Source of the DNA: Trichomonas tenax
Lineage: Eukaryota > Parabasalia > Trichomonadida > Trichomonadidae
Reading direction: 5' to 3'
DNA length: 64,000 nt
Assembly: GCA_023091735.1 (NCBI GenBank)
Contig: JALKBU010000126.1
Span: forward strand, 1-64,000
Positions 50,301 to 60,007 of this stretch are shown piece after piece (position 1 is the stretch's first letter; each line of letters begins with the position of its first letter). A program made the translations under genes and the position numbers. Under the pieces are notes generated by a model. The model was not told where the DNA came from. It was given only the letters and a program-made list of their open reading frames with translations, and did not search any database.

Positions 50301-53300
50301 TCTTTTCTTTTTTGGAGGTGCTTCTTGCGAGATTTCTGCATTCCCTTTGTTTTGTTTGTTTTCTTGCGATTCATTAAGGTTTTGCTTTTTTGTGATATCG
50401 ATTATTTCGCTCGTTAAAACTGATGTTGGATTTGTTTCTGCGGATGAAACACCGATTTCTTCATCTTTAGTAAGAAAAAGAGGTTGAGTTTCATTTTCTG
50501 GTTTGTTTTTCGTTTGACTTTTTCGTGGTTTTGTTTTTGGAGGAGGTTGTTGTTGAGGTGGAGGCGGATAAGGGAATAGTGGACGGAAACGCGTTACTGA
50601 GATTTGGCCGATTAATTGTTCGATGTTTTTCCTGATATCCATTATTTGTGCTTCAATAGGAATGTTTGGCGCAGGATTGAAATCTTGCGGCAAAGGGATC
50701 ACCCTGATGACTGGTTTGTTCTTCACATGTGGTAATTTAGGAGGACGACTTGCTAACTTTTGTTTCTTAGCTTCTTCTTCTTGCTGTTTTAATCTTCTTA
50801 AGTTTTCTAATTTCGGTGCTTGTTCTTTATACCAAGCTTTATAACCTTCTGGATTTTCAACGAAAAACTGAACTTGTTGTGAGAACTGTGAAGGCAATTC
50901 AGCCATTGCCGTTATAGACATGTTTTTGAATGTTTCGTATGAAATAATTGGCGTATCTTCAGTAATTTCTTGTAACGTTGGTTCATGAATTGCTGAGTCA
51001 TCGTTTTCATTTTTCTCAGGAATCGATTCATGAACTGTTTCGATTTTCTCACGAATGAACGACGCAATTGTGTCATATCTTAATACGAGATTAAAAGTTT
51101 TTTGAACACCATGATTTGTTTTCTTTTTCACGCATTCTTGAATTTCTGGAACTTTGAATACTTCTTGAATGTTTTTCAATCCTTTGTCCATCAACAATTT
51201 CATAAAATTAAGTTCAATCACTGGAAGGAATTTGAGCTGCATTTTGTCCCATTTTGGAGCATATCCTAATGTTTCTAGAATCATTCTCTCTGTCGGACAG
51301 CTCTTGAATATATAAGTTAAATCTTTGAACAAAGAAACAGCGTTTATGAGTTCAATTGCAGCATCATTTAAAAATGCATTCTGGAGATTCTTTTGTGCAT
51401 TCATCATAATATCTTGAATGAGTTCATCGAATTGTTCCACTGTTTGCTCATAATCGAAGTTTACTTTGATGTTTGCAACATCATCATTCGGAATTCCTTT
51501 GTCATAGAGAGCTTTAACAATGTTTTTGATTTGTATTTGTGTCCATTTGTTTTTGAGTCTTTCACTGACAAAGAAAACAGAAGCAACAGATTCATTGTTC
51601 AAATATGTTCTTCCTTTATCAAGCAATATCTCAGAATAAAGGCCAATTTCATATCGATAATTAACTTGTTCTGTAATGAACCTAAGTTTTGGATCTGATA
51701 TCAAATTGAAGTAATCGAAGCCTCTGTATCCATAAATTTTAATTCCTCTGATCAATGATTCGCAATATTCATTATTCCACCATTTGATTGCTGGCGTTTT
51801 AATTTGATGTTCAGAGAGTTTCTTGATTCCTTGTTCATCGAGTGCATTGAAAAATCGCGAATTAAAGAATCTTCCTAATAATTCATCGGCGTTATTATCA
51901 ATCAACTTTGTTTGGATGTTCGTGAATTCGACTAAAGGCGAATTATTGATTTCCGGATTTTCTTCAAGTAATACACGAATTAACATATATTGGTCTTGTT
52001 TTTTAGACGCTGAATAGACTCTCGATAATACTGTTTGCGCGACTTCTTTCAGTTTCTCGAGAGGAAGAGAAATTCCTGTGATGAATGTTAAATTATCCCA
52101 ATTATCCCATCCGAGACTGAAAAGATTGCGAATGAGTTGATTGATTTGTCGAATGCTGAGTTTCTCGATGTTCCTCGGCTCGAACGGAAGCTGTCTTCTC
52201 TTCAAACTCATTTTGTCGTCCCAGAAATCGGAACTTTCGATGAGTTCATTGATGTAAGAAGGAATTTTTCTTGGAGAGTCCATTTCTATGCTGTGGTGTT
52301 CCGTGAAGTTTTGTAATGAATTGATAATTGCGTATTTGCAGATGGCCTCTTCATTCCATTGACTCCATAGGTGCTCTCCAATCGTGTCAGTGATTAATTT
52401 GATAATCTTTTTTCCTCCTTTGATATATGGCGATATCTCACTGTCATAGAATATAATTGTATTAGCATGATTGATTTCATTAAAAAAATGAGCGTTTTTC
52501 GTTGATAAAAGTGAAATTCCTGATTTAACTTCTTCTCTGTTTGGCTGTTTACCATTAGACTCAATGAAATCTTCGATAATATCGATAATTATGTCGTAAT
52601 CGGAAACAATCGTTAAATCAATTCTTTTTCTTACTGCTTCTTGAATATATTTCATTAAAACAATTGTTTTTGTTGAAGCAAGCATGATATTTGTTGAGCA
52701 GTTTGCCTCTATACCAGGAATAATATACGGATGCTGCACAATTCTGCATATTTTGTTTTTTAGCATCAAAAATTCTTTTCTTTTAACGACATATGTGTGT
52801 CCAATGAGCGTGTTTACGATAACACTCTTTTGCAGTGGTGTTAGGGGACAACTTACGTATTTAATTATGTTTTGTCGTCGTTTATTTTGATCATTTGGAA
52901 GTGGATTTAAAAGTAGAACATCCTGTTGAACTTTGTACATTGATTCAGATTCATTTGGCTTAAGTTTGGTTTTGCTGACGAAATTCACTAAATCAAAAAC
53001 AATTTTCGATTTATTGATATATGATTCTTCTTTGTTGACAACAGCGCTGTGGTGAGAAATATACTGAATATAGTCTGTATTCTTTTCTGTTAGGAAGGCA
53101 AAAGCCCAATTTATTCGCTCGAATTTTCGATAATCATTTTTGTACATCTCTGGAGTCGAAATAAGAACGTGGAACTGTATCTCATGTTCTTTCATTGTAT
53201 ATTTTGTAATTAAATCGCGATTTTCAGGAGTGCCAGAATATTCAATAACAGTAAGGATTTGTGACTCTTTGAATATCAAAGACCATTCTCTAAGATCATT

Positions 53301-53945
53301 GTTATCGATCAAAACGAGAAATGGGCCCTCAATCAAGTAATCGCTGTTAATCAATTCGAAAAAAGTTAACACAGTGCGCGGATTAAACAAACTGCGGCTG
53401 ATTGTCATAACAGTTGTCGCCTTATTGTTGAATGTCGAGATAAAATTGTTGATTGCAACGATTTCATTGTCTTTGATTTGATAATTTGAGCAATTTTCGT
53501 TTGTAATGAATTTAATGAAGGGAGCGGGCTTATTGAATCCATATATGTTTGTGTACGTGCGAAGAAGTATGTTTTCGTAGTTTTCTAAAATATCTTGTGG
53601 AATATCTTTCTCAATAGTGGCCTGAGTATATGGCAGATCCTCCCATTTGACTAAATAACCTTTTTCGCTACGCTCTATGACTCTTTCGATGTTATTAAAA
53701 TTCGGATTATAATAATATTTCTTGTTAAAAGGAACTGGATTCTCTTGAGCGTATCTCATGGCCTTCACTTGGCCATGATCTGCAAAGAGAAGTGTGTTGT
53801 AGCCGATCCACGCTGAATCTTTGTATGGTTTATCAATAAATTTCACAAGAAAGTAGAATCTTTCGTTTTTATCTTCCTTCTTGGCCAGCAGGCACTCGAT
53901 ATCCTCTGTCGAGAACCCTCCGCTCTCAAGGGTTCTGAATTCCAT
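47385..53945 (-). CDS. CHD-like chromatin protein with degenerate ATPase, AT-hooks and C-terminal FYRN/FYRC
   Basis: A 2186-residue nuclear protein. Two chromodomain-like units lie at about residues 30-52 (FYFLVKFIDKPYKDSAWIGY) and 85-115 (GYLVKWEDLPYTQATIE). An SNF2-like region follows: GPFLVLIDNNDLREW (207-221), FHVLISTPEMYKND (258-271), PLTPLQKSVIVNTLI, KNKICRIVQHPYIIPGIE and a helicase-C-like segment. Where motif I (DEMGLGKT) should be the text is KATTVMTISRSL (175-186), and DEAH is replaced by FAFLTEKN (282-289), so ATP hydrolysis is unlikely. Two AT-hooks (KKRGRPRK, KKRGRPPK) lie near 1210-1240, Glu-rich repeats (YNEEE, KHEE) near 1390-1580, and FYRN/FYRC near 2055-2145 (LGFHTERYVFPAGFRSSRQY, then PIFRVTSDG and MPWTNILRRI). 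An initiator lies 22 bases upstream. Confidence 0.88.
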   Translation of the reverse strand: MEFRTLESGGFSTEDIECLLAKKEDKNERFYFLVKFIDKPYKDSAWIGYNTLLFADHGQVKAMRYAQENPVPFNKKYYYNPNFNNIERVIERSEKGYLVKWEDLPYTQATIEKDIPQDILENYENILLRTYTNIYGFNKPAPFIKFITNENCSNYQIKDNEIVAINNFISTFNNKATTVMTISRSLFNPRTVLTFFELINSDYLIEGPFLVLIDNNDLREWSLIFKESQILTVIEYSGTPENRDLITKYTMKEHEIQFHVLISTPEMYKNDYRKFERINWAFAFLTEKNTDYIQYISHHSAVVNKEESYINKSKIVFDLVNFVSKTKLKPNESESMYKVQQDVLLLNPLPNDQNKRRQNIIKYVSCPLTPLQKSVIVNTLIGHTYVVKRKEFLMLKNKICRIVQHPYIIPGIEANCSTNIMLASTKTIVLMKYIQEAVRKRIDLTIVSDYDIIIDIIEDFIESNGKQPNREEVKSGISLLSTKNAHFFNEINHANTIIFYDSEISPYIKGGKKIIKLITDTIGEHLWSQWNEEAICKYAIINSLQNFTEHHSIEMDSPRKIPSYINELIESSDFWDDKMSLKRRQLPFEPRNIEKLSIRQINQLIRNLFSLGWDNWDNLTFITGISLPLEKLKEVAQTVLSRVYSASKKQDQYMLIRVLLEENPEINNSPLVEFTNIQTKLIDNNADELLGRFFNSRFFNALDEQGIKKLSEHQIKTPAIKWWNNEYCESLIRGIKIYGYRGFDYFNLISDPKLRFITEQVNYRYEIGLYSEILLDKGRTYLNNESVASVFFVSERLKNKWTQIQIKNIVKALYDKGIPNDDVANIKVNFDYEQTVEQFDELIQDIMMNAQKNLQNAFLNDAAIELINAVSLFKDLTYIFKSCPTERMILETLGYAPKWDKMQLKFLPVIELNFMKLLMDKGLKNIQEVFKVPEIQECVKKKTNHGVQKTFNLVLRYDTIASFIREKIETVHESIPEKNENDDSAIHEPTLQEITEDTPIISYETFKNMSITAMAELPSQFSQQVQFFVENPEGYKAWYKEQAPKLENLRRLKQQEEEAKKQKLASRPPKLPHVKNKPVIRVIPLPQDFNPAPNIPIEAQIMDIRKNIEQLIGQISVTRFRPLFPYPPPPQQQPPPKTKPRKSQTKNKPENETQPLFLTKDEEIGVSSAETNPTSVLTSEIIDITKKQNLNESQENKQNKGNAEISQEAPPKKKRGRPRKYPEKTEDQPKKKRGRPPKGCKLGATEFAETNDEPEYVPSASVRRKLELDLSRMNIDEHPTSLNWEPMSEQLESAQGNEEKIQIEQESIPYERDSDVDSYALIGYDDLPFEQNDDVIVSTAQRNDATMEFTEESNQGVHIDVRRPLNGETSKQEEEQSTEDSSKPGENEKIKENDNEQEQNVEEESKHEEEIHEQEENVEEIIHQEEQNVEETVHEEDQNVEEHSKPEENQYNEEEIKHEERHFNEEEISLDEYRFNEDESKHKGYQYNEEETKHEENQYNEDEIKLDEYRFKEEETKHEESHYNEEENKHEEERNDETQQNHIHQIPHTIGEVPIIELPIHSLKNGAIPNIEKEKQEEVQNSEEEYNEEVPNVEEQNANFEPPTMEEYSKKAPNLLVETKEEEEVPPTNETSKIEDDGNNDVPSIADEETVEQEPKINEEPQIKEQHSEDGSQKHDEPNQCEEQTKTEEETTKAEEQRQVEQYPILNPIQEFGNANMVDETNTEHYDFFDPLSFNKPAEIPQPDLPYMGFDEYPSMPSPIQVSASPRALKKLVDRETTPYIQDLLKEGMRMLRDEITQAVVDSVSKVLEKRMEALKEQIVDKVHQKVMKKLKNAIIKESAQHSENEEELKATEQAAEPQSENQPSQPLANKSKVKPKRKIIWLDANEEADSDESDDDKSDTTFKGGSISVKNDFKDFSHLFKPKQKESHQKPKETHHKQKDSHQKPKYGGKSLPVNGSVGRKKVKLVDFPSHSDPESPVEDRTPKPPPRKGKMQITFSSSSSGDEKLYSDPPSERVSGKKPKRRQKYCQPIHLNDSEAPKDASDDECILTTNYGMNKVISLGTIIYDRLGFHTERYVFPAGFRSSRQYKSMTKPGEMATYISEIIDQGGDSPIFRVTSDGVTYEGPTATMPWTNILRRINAINNTNRVPSISGPEMFMLTHPAVQKLMLTLPNIEKCTKLIGTLTQ

Positions 53946-53965
53946 AGAAAAGAAGAACGAAAGTT

Positions 53966-53970
53966 ATGAA
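53966..53970 (-). promoter_or_regulatory. Initiator (TCATA) of the CHD-FYR gene
   Basis: Complement of TATGA; +1 at 53968 gives a 22-base leader, the longest among the strict initiators here. Confidence 0.55.
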
Positions 53971-54520
53971 AAGTTGTATATTGCCAAAAAATGCCAGTTT
54001 ACAAAATTTCAGAAGTTGCTTCTTCGAATTTGTGACATTCTGTGCAATACACTGCGATGCTGAATATGTCAGAAACATCCGAGTTCGTCAGTTTTTTTGT
54101 CCGATTATCAAATCTTATTTAAAAATGGACTTTATAATAGGAATTTAAGAATTCTGCATTCATTACACCATTCTAATTAAAGAGCAGATTATTCTCAATA
54201 AGACAAATTGAGAAAAATATATGGAAAGTGATTGAAAATAATACAAATAGATCCATCCATATGGTATTTTGAACGTTTGAAAGCACAGAAATTTATCCAT
54301 TCTTCAGGTTATTAATGGCATAAGCTTAAAATTGTCCAAAATTAAACAAATTGAAATTTTTAAATTTACAGTCAAAATTAAACAAATCGGACTTATCTTG
54401 TAATATTAGTTTAAATGAAGGGACCACAGCATTGTGTATATGTTAAAATTCGATTTCATCGACCATTTCAAAATTTTCAGTTGCAAAAAAGGTGACAACC
54501 GAAAGGAAAAATTTAAAAAG
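53971..54520. other. AT-rich spacer with Pol III terminator at its end
   Basis: Spacer between the CHD-FYR promoter and the tRNA. A5 at 54515-54519 is a T-run on the tRNA strand, a likely RNA polymerase III terminator. Confidence 0.6.
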
Positions 54521-54593
54521 CAGCCATGGTGGGACTTGAACCCACAATCTTCTCCTTAGAAGGGAGACGCAGTATCCATTTTGCCACATGGCT
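54521..54593 (-). tRNA. tRNA-Arg (anticodon UCU)
   Basis: A 73-base cloverleaf. The acceptor arm AGCCATG/CATGGCT is perfect, the D arm is GCA/TGC with AAATGGATA in the loop, the anticodon stem TCTCC/GGAGA closes loop CTTCTAA with TCT at the anticodon position, and the T arm is GTGGG-TTCAAGT-CCCAC. The discriminator base is G. There is no intron. It reads AGA codons as arginine. A T-run directly downstream fits Pol III termination. B-box-like sequence GGTTCAAGTCC is present. Confidence 0.96.
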
Positions 54594-55105
54594 TCACGGT
54601 ATATGTAAAATTATATAATTTAAGAGACTATAAAATAACCACATGTTTTAATTGTGTGGATTGTGCAAAGAATAGAAGAATATAATTATTATTGTAATGT
54701 TTACATTCATATAGTGTTTCCTTTCAAGGAATCATCTATCTTCTTTTTCAATTCTTTTACTTTTTCTTTTTATTCTCCTTACTACCCTTTATTTAATTCT
54801 AGACATATTATCACAATTATATGTTTGACTTTCAAGTTTATAATACAAATCCCTATTCTGAGTATAATACATGAAAATTTATAAAAATATGCAAAAAATA
54901 ATAAATCGATAAAACTTCGCAAACTCATCAAGGACCATCAGGCTATCAGATCTTCCTCTGCATTTGCCATTTGTCATAAGATAAAAAAAATATTAAATAA
55001 TAATTATCCTCAAAATAATTAACGCCAATGGGACCTTAGTCTAATGAAGTCCAAGCTGCTGATAAATTAGATTGGAAGATCATGTTTTGATATATTTGTA
55101 GCAAC
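54594..55105. other. AT-rich intergenic spacer
   Basis: Spacer between the tRNA and the 3' end of the next gene. Frame 54654-54884 has no support. Confidence 0.55.
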
Positions 55106-55675
55106 TCAGTTGAACTTGGACGAAACTGATTCCTGTATCTTCCGAGATGGAGCCAGAGGTGCATTGTTTGGAAATGCTTCAAGGAATTGATTTCCTGGAT
55201 GCATTTTGTAAAATTCGTTTCTTTCAAGAGCGATTGTCTCTATCAAACCATTATCTTTGTTCCAGTTTCTGTATTGTTTTCTAACTCCGTATAAGCGATT
55301 TTGCATCTTTTGAGATTTCCAATTTCTGAAATCTTCATCTTCTTTCCAATGTTTCTCGAAATTCTTTCGCCTTTTCTGAGTTTCTTGTCTATGGATAACG
55401 TCGTAAGCTTTTGCTTGATGCATGATTAAATTTGGACCAATAATCGCTTCATTCGCTGTCAACAGACGTGGAGCTATTTCCAACATCTTCGCTGGCTTCG
55501 TTTTAACTGGTTTGGGATTGATTTTTATTGGTTCATTCACCGTATTTACATTAACAGGTGTTGAAAGGAATTCTTCAAGTGTCACAGTCTTACAAACAGC
55601 TGTGATTGGCCTTGAAAACGTTATTTCCTTAATGCCACCAGATATTCTCAATGGATTTCCTGATGTTTTTCTCAT
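55106..55675 (-). CDS. unknown basic protein, 189 residues
   Basis: The N-terminal half is Pro/Thr/Lys-rich and extended (NTVNEPIKINPKPVKTKPAK), followed by LLTANEAIIGPNLIMHQAKAYD and a charged helix (ETQKRRKNFEKHWKEDEDF, then NRLYGVRKQYRNWN). No family is recognised; the short repeated-helix layout is reminiscent of microtubule- or axoneme-associated proteins, which is only a guess. The clean frame and varied composition support a gene. No strict initiator is seen; TTGTCAATTTT lies 40 bases upstream. Confidence 0.7.
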   Translation of the reverse strand: MRKTSGNPLRISGGIKEITFSRPITAVCKTVTLEEFLSTPVNVNTVNEPIKINPKPVKTKPAKMLEIAPRLLTANEAIIGPNLIMHQAKAYDVIHRQETQKRRKNFEKHWKEDEDFRNWKSQKMQNRLYGVRKQYRNWNKDNGLIETIALERNEFYKMHPGNQFLEAFPNNAPLAPSRKIQESVSSKFN

Positions 55676-57020
55676 TTTTTAGATCTAAAATTTTCAAAAT
55701 TGACAAATGTAAAGTCTTTTCAAAAGTGACAGAAATAACTATGTAAATCATCAAAAACTCATCATTAGAAAGATTATTCAAACTTTTTCTTATAAAAATG
55801 TATTCTAATTCATCTAATCTATCGATGCTTTGATTCTTACATCTTAAATGTTTGATTTAGATAAAATATAATGTTTATTCATAATTTCATGAATAACTCT
55901 AACTAAAGAGTTATATTCTGCAGCTAGAGCGTCCTCCGTTTTGATTTGCACCATGCTCAATAAGATCTGGAATGATATCTTGGAATCCATTCTCATTAGC
56001 GTGAGAGAATAAGCTTTTCTCATAAACAAACAAAAAACTTCAATATGAAATGATAAACGCCATTAAATATTAATGATAAATCGTGTGGACTCGAATCGTT
56101 GTGTTAACATCAGCACCATGATTGATAAGATAAGAAGCAATCTCAGAAGACTTCTCTACAATGGCTATTGAGAGTGGACACTTATGATTTAAAGATAAAT
56201 TGTGCAATTATTTTATAATGAATGCCAAACATGTGCAATGAATTTGACTATGACTTTATAATGAATGTGATGAGATTAGAAACGAATTTGATGAAAATAA
56301 AAATGAATTAAAACTACATTAACATCAGCTTTGTTTTCAGCTAAGTATGTAACAATCTCAAGGTTATGCTCTTCAATTGCTAAGCCAAGAGGACACATTT
56401 CATGTTTTTATAATGAATATCATTAAAACAATAAAAATGAACCCAGTCAATGTAAGATGAATATGATAACATAGCAATGAACTTTGTAATGATAAAAATG
56501 AATCCAATGAGGTTCAAATGAATGTGTGTATAATTAAATGAAGAATTAAATCTCAAAATAATGAATTAGAATGGCATTGACATTAGCACCATTTGAAACA
56601 AGGAATTCTAATGCTTCAAGAGAGTTGCACTCAATTGCAATTGATAATGGACAAAATTCAACTTCAAAATCAAAAAATGAATGTCACCATAATAAGAATA
56701 TAATGAACTGCGAAATAACACAACAATGGATGCTTGAATAAGCTTAAAATGAATTTCATATTGAGAATTTGATGAATTTTATGTTAGAGTAGTGAATTTC
56801 TTTATATATCAATGATGAACATAAAGGCAATTAACATCAGCACCGAAGTCAACTAAGAATTTTGCAATATCAAGTGCATTGAATTCGATTGCGATAGAAA
56901 GCGGATTCTTTTGATGCAAACATGATAAACCTCATATGTGAGTGATGTGCTGTTGTATATATTAATAATGAATTCCATTTTTAAAATTTGATGAATTCTA
57001 TGATATCATGATTAACATAG
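55676..57020 (-). pseudogene. ankyrin-repeat segments separated by ATGAA-periodic spacers
   Basis: Downstream of the DUF3447 gene, five ankyrin-like segments lie on the minus strand at about 56830-56915, 56575-56655, 56316-56398, 56101-56188 and 55915-56022. Each runs from a PLSIA-type helix start to GADVN (for example NPLSIAIEFNALDIAKFLVD, CPLSIAIECNSLEALEFL, CPLGLAIEEHNLEIVTYL, CPLSIAIVEKSSEIASYL). Spacers of ~130-180 bp sit at the same place in the repeat, contain stops, and change the reading frame between segments. On the plus strand they show ATGAA words every 20-24 bases (56413, 56437, 56457, 56477, 56498, 56518, 56538, 56561). No trichomonad splice signals are seen, so decay is the simplest reading. 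Confidence 0.6.
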
Positions 57021-57827
57021 TTATATTATGATGTATCTCAATATTTTTATGTGAATATAATGAATCTCATATATTTCTTTGATATCAAATCCATTTTCGA
57101 TGAAGAAAGAAGCTGCAATGAAATTTGATGAATCTAAGCATTGGGCAACAATAACTGCCTTTGCTTTATGGTTTGCAAGAATCCAATCAGCAAGTTCAAT
57201 GTTATTTGCTGTGATTGCAGCAAAAAGATAATCACCAATTTTCTCTTTATCTAATTTTTCGATTATCTTCATATTTCCACTTTGAATAGCATATTTCGCT
57301 GCATTATCTGAAAGCCTGCATCCTTTGGAGATGAGGAATTCATAGCATTGCTCAGATCCATACTTGCAGGCGAAATCTAACAATGTTTTATCATCCTTTG
57401 TGATTTTCTCGAATTCGATAACTTTCTCTTTTAACTTATCAACAAGATCGTTTTGAACTAAATAGAATGGACACTCAGTGTCAGCTTGTTCTGGAGCAAT
57501 TAATTTTTCAAGATTTTCAGAATCTCTTTCTCTAAGCTTGAAATCGAATTTTTCTTTTAATTTAGAACTCAATTCTGCAAGTGTTTGCTTTGATTTATAA
57601 TTGACATCAGCTGCATTGATAATAGTTTTAATGACAAACTGGATGCTGATCAACTTTTCATCGATCATTTTAGAGAGTTTATTAAGTGTTTCATCGACAT
57701 TGATGTTTTTGGACCATATCATTGTCGCTGCCTCATGATAGTTCTTGAATATATCCAACACTTGGACCTGACTAAACTGCTTCACTTTCAAGCTCTCAAC
57801 ATCAAGAGTTTTATTTTTTGCCTCCAT
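57021..57827 (-). CDS. DUF3447/ankyrin-type protein, probably 3'-interrupted
   Basis: A 268-codon frame with the trichomonad DUF3447 layout: a helical N-terminal half (NYHEAATMIWSKNINVDETL) and a repeat half (LDFACKYGSEQCYEFLISKG, then SGNMKIIEKLDKEKIG and NNIELADWILANHKAK). Its last ankyrin-like unit breaks off after GFDIKEIYEI, and the frame ends in AT-rich codons unlike the family. The ankyrin segments further downstream look like its lost continuation. Start at 57827 is chosen because an initiator lies 10 bases upstream and an M3-like site just beyond it; the ATG at 57842 lies upstream of the initiator. Likely a protein-binding protein of unknown partner. Confidence 0.75.
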   Translation of the reverse strand: MEAKNKTLDVESLKVKQFSQVQVLDIFKNYHEAATMIWSKNINVDETLNKLSKMIDEKLISIQFVIKTIINAADVNYKSKQTLAELSSKLKEKFDFKLRERDSENLEKLIAPEQADTECPFYLVQNDLVDKLKEKVIEFEKITKDDKTLLDFACKYGSEQCYEFLISKGCRLSDNAAKYAIQSGNMKIIEKLDKEKIGDYLFAAITANNIELADWILANHKAKAVIVAQCLDSSNFIAASFFIENGFDIKEIYEIHYIHIKILRYIII

Positions 57828-57834
57828 CGAGAAA

Positions 57835-57849
57835 AATGACATAACCGTT
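57835..57849 (-). promoter_or_regulatory. Initiator and M3-like motif of the DUF3447 gene
   Basis: TCATT (complement of 57835-57839) and AACGGTTA (complement of 57842-57849) are only 2 bases apart. Confidence 0.6.
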
Positions 57850-58965
57850 TGTTTATTTTAAAATATAGTGCTTTAAATTCATTTCACGCCTGTATAAAAT
57901 TTTCAATCAATCATTCGGACATTCCCATTATATAATATTCATCAAACTATATCATTTTGCCCATTTAATTTCTCATAAAAACAATAGCTCATTGAAATAT
58001 CAAAAATATCAACCAATAAAACAAGATTCAGCATCAATTTAACCAAGAATATCCATGAACACCTGAATATAGGTTGTTTATATGTTGTCGAGCCTATTTG
58101 ATGAATATATTTTTCATCAAAATAAATCTTTAATTTGGCTGCTTTTTAATAATATTATTAATCAAACATTGAAACACATTATTGAATTAGATCAGAGATG
58201 ATTCATTTGATTGATTTTTCAATTCGATTCATAACATTTCATCGATAATTTTATATTATTGTCTATTGCTCACAGTAGAAATAGATTACTATACTCACAT
58301 TGGATATTTTCATCATTCAATATATATATGCTACCATAGATAATATTCATATTTTTTCATCATCATATTTAATGCTTCATATATTTTTTATTACTTTATA
58401 AAATAGTGCTGTATGGACATGAAAAATATGTGCGCAATGCGCTTTATTGCATACATGATCAATTAAGCAAAATATTTGTCAAATTTCGTCTTTAAATGCT
58501 GTTGAAGTGGCTAATAATTACAAAAAGCTAGAGCATTAGTTAAAGGAACTGGTCCAATGATCTTATTATTTCACTCGAGTTAATGATAAGATTTTGGATC
58601 ACGATATAAAATTAAGCAAAATCATTATATACAACACCATATACACAATGAATATAATGCAACGATAGTAGTCAACACATACAATTGCATATTTCAACTT
58701 TCAGCCATTTTTCTTGTTGTCTTTTTTATGTGCTAAAGCAATGTCTATCTGCGCAATAGATAAAATTCATCGAAAACTGAAATTTGTACACGATGACAGT
58801 TCTACTCCTTCATTTTAGTTTGATTATGCAATGATTTACATTTTTTGTTAAAATTTTGTTGAAATAATCGCAAAATCTGTTTTTATAGAGTCCAAAAAAG
58901 CTCCAAAATAAAGATATCTCGCAAAAAACGAAATGTAAGGAAAGTAAAAGTAATACAATTTAAAA
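57850..58965. other. AT-rich intergenic stretch
   Basis: About 1.1 kb of AT-rich spacer between divergent genes. Nothing recognised. Confidence 0.55.
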
Positions 58966-59463
58966 ATGACATCTTCTTATCCATTCGCTGCAGACATCCG
59001 AAAGTACAAAATTGGAGGTTGGGAGAGTTCCAAAGTGAGCGCTAAGGTGAATGGAAAGTGGATTTACCTTTATAATACCGAAAGCAAAATGTTATTAAAC
59101 GCACCTGAGTTAATTAAGTTCGAAAAGAAGTACAAACCGCCATCCGATACAGCGCCTGTCTCGAGAATAACGGGCAGAAGCGTTTCTGTCTACAGCGATA
59201 TTGATAAAACAGATCCAAAAGAAGTAAGAGCACCATTGAATTTTAGAAGCATCAAAAAGAAGACGAAATTCTTGTGCCCTGTTGTCTATGGAAGCTTTTA
59301 CAACCAAATTCGAGATCCAAATGCAAAAAAGAAGCCAAATCCACCAAGAAAGACCGCATATAACTACAGCACGAAGAGAAAAACAAGCAAAGATGCGAAT
59401 AACGCGGATTCATTAGATGATTTAGTTATATCTCCAACAGATATGAAATCTAAGACAATTTAA
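58966..59463 (+). CDS. unknown basic protein, 165 residues
   Basis: Starts MTSSYPFAADIRKYKIGGWE and is rich in Lys, Ser and Pro. Blocks such as VNGKWIYLYNTESKMLLNAP and PVVYGSFYNQIRDPNAKK are well mixed, the C-terminal third is Lys-rich and disordered. Codon use is clearly protein-like against AT-rich flanks. No domain, signal peptide or membrane segment is recognised. No strict initiator was found in the 60 bases before the ATG. Confidence 0.7.
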   Translation: MTSSYPFAADIRKYKIGGWESSKVSAKVNGKWIYLYNTESKMLLNAPELIKFEKKYKPPSDTAPVSRITGRSVSVYSDIDKTDPKEVRAPLNFRSIKKKTKFLCPVVYGSFYNQIRDPNAKKKPNPPRKTAYNYSTKRKTSKDANNADSLDDLVISPTDMKSKTI

Positions 59464-60007
59464 TGCATACGGTGCTTTTTATATTTGCATGGTGGAGTTA
59501 CGGTTTTGTTTTGTTTGATTATTTTTCATGGTTTTTCGATTTTAAAATTTTATTTTGTTATTAACATCACAGGCAATCTCAAAATACTTACGATACCAAA
59601 GAATTACAATTACAATCATCTCGGTGTAGATTAAAGCAAATATTTTTATCAAAATTTGAACATTTCATTTCTATCAAAAAGTCATTCAAAATATATAAAA
59701 CATCACCATTGTTATCTGATATCAAAAGCTTTTGATACATCATAGCGCCAAATATTGTTCAAATCCCATTTCCAGAGTATTTCGATAAATGTACTTGTTG
59801 AACAATCATTAAAAGTTAAGTCAAATATAATCTCAACTTGTTAATATCTAATCTCTCATTTTATTGTTTTGATATCTAATATCACCAGATTTATTAATTG
59901 TAATCATATTGAATCTATTGACATTTACAATAAGAAACATCGCTAATCCTCATCGATGTGATTCAAACATGAATACGAGCTTATCAATGTTTAGATATTG
60001 AAAAAAC
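59464..60007. other. AT-rich intergenic spacer
   Basis: Spacer of ~540 bp before the surface-protein remnant. Nothing recognised. Confidence 0.5.
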
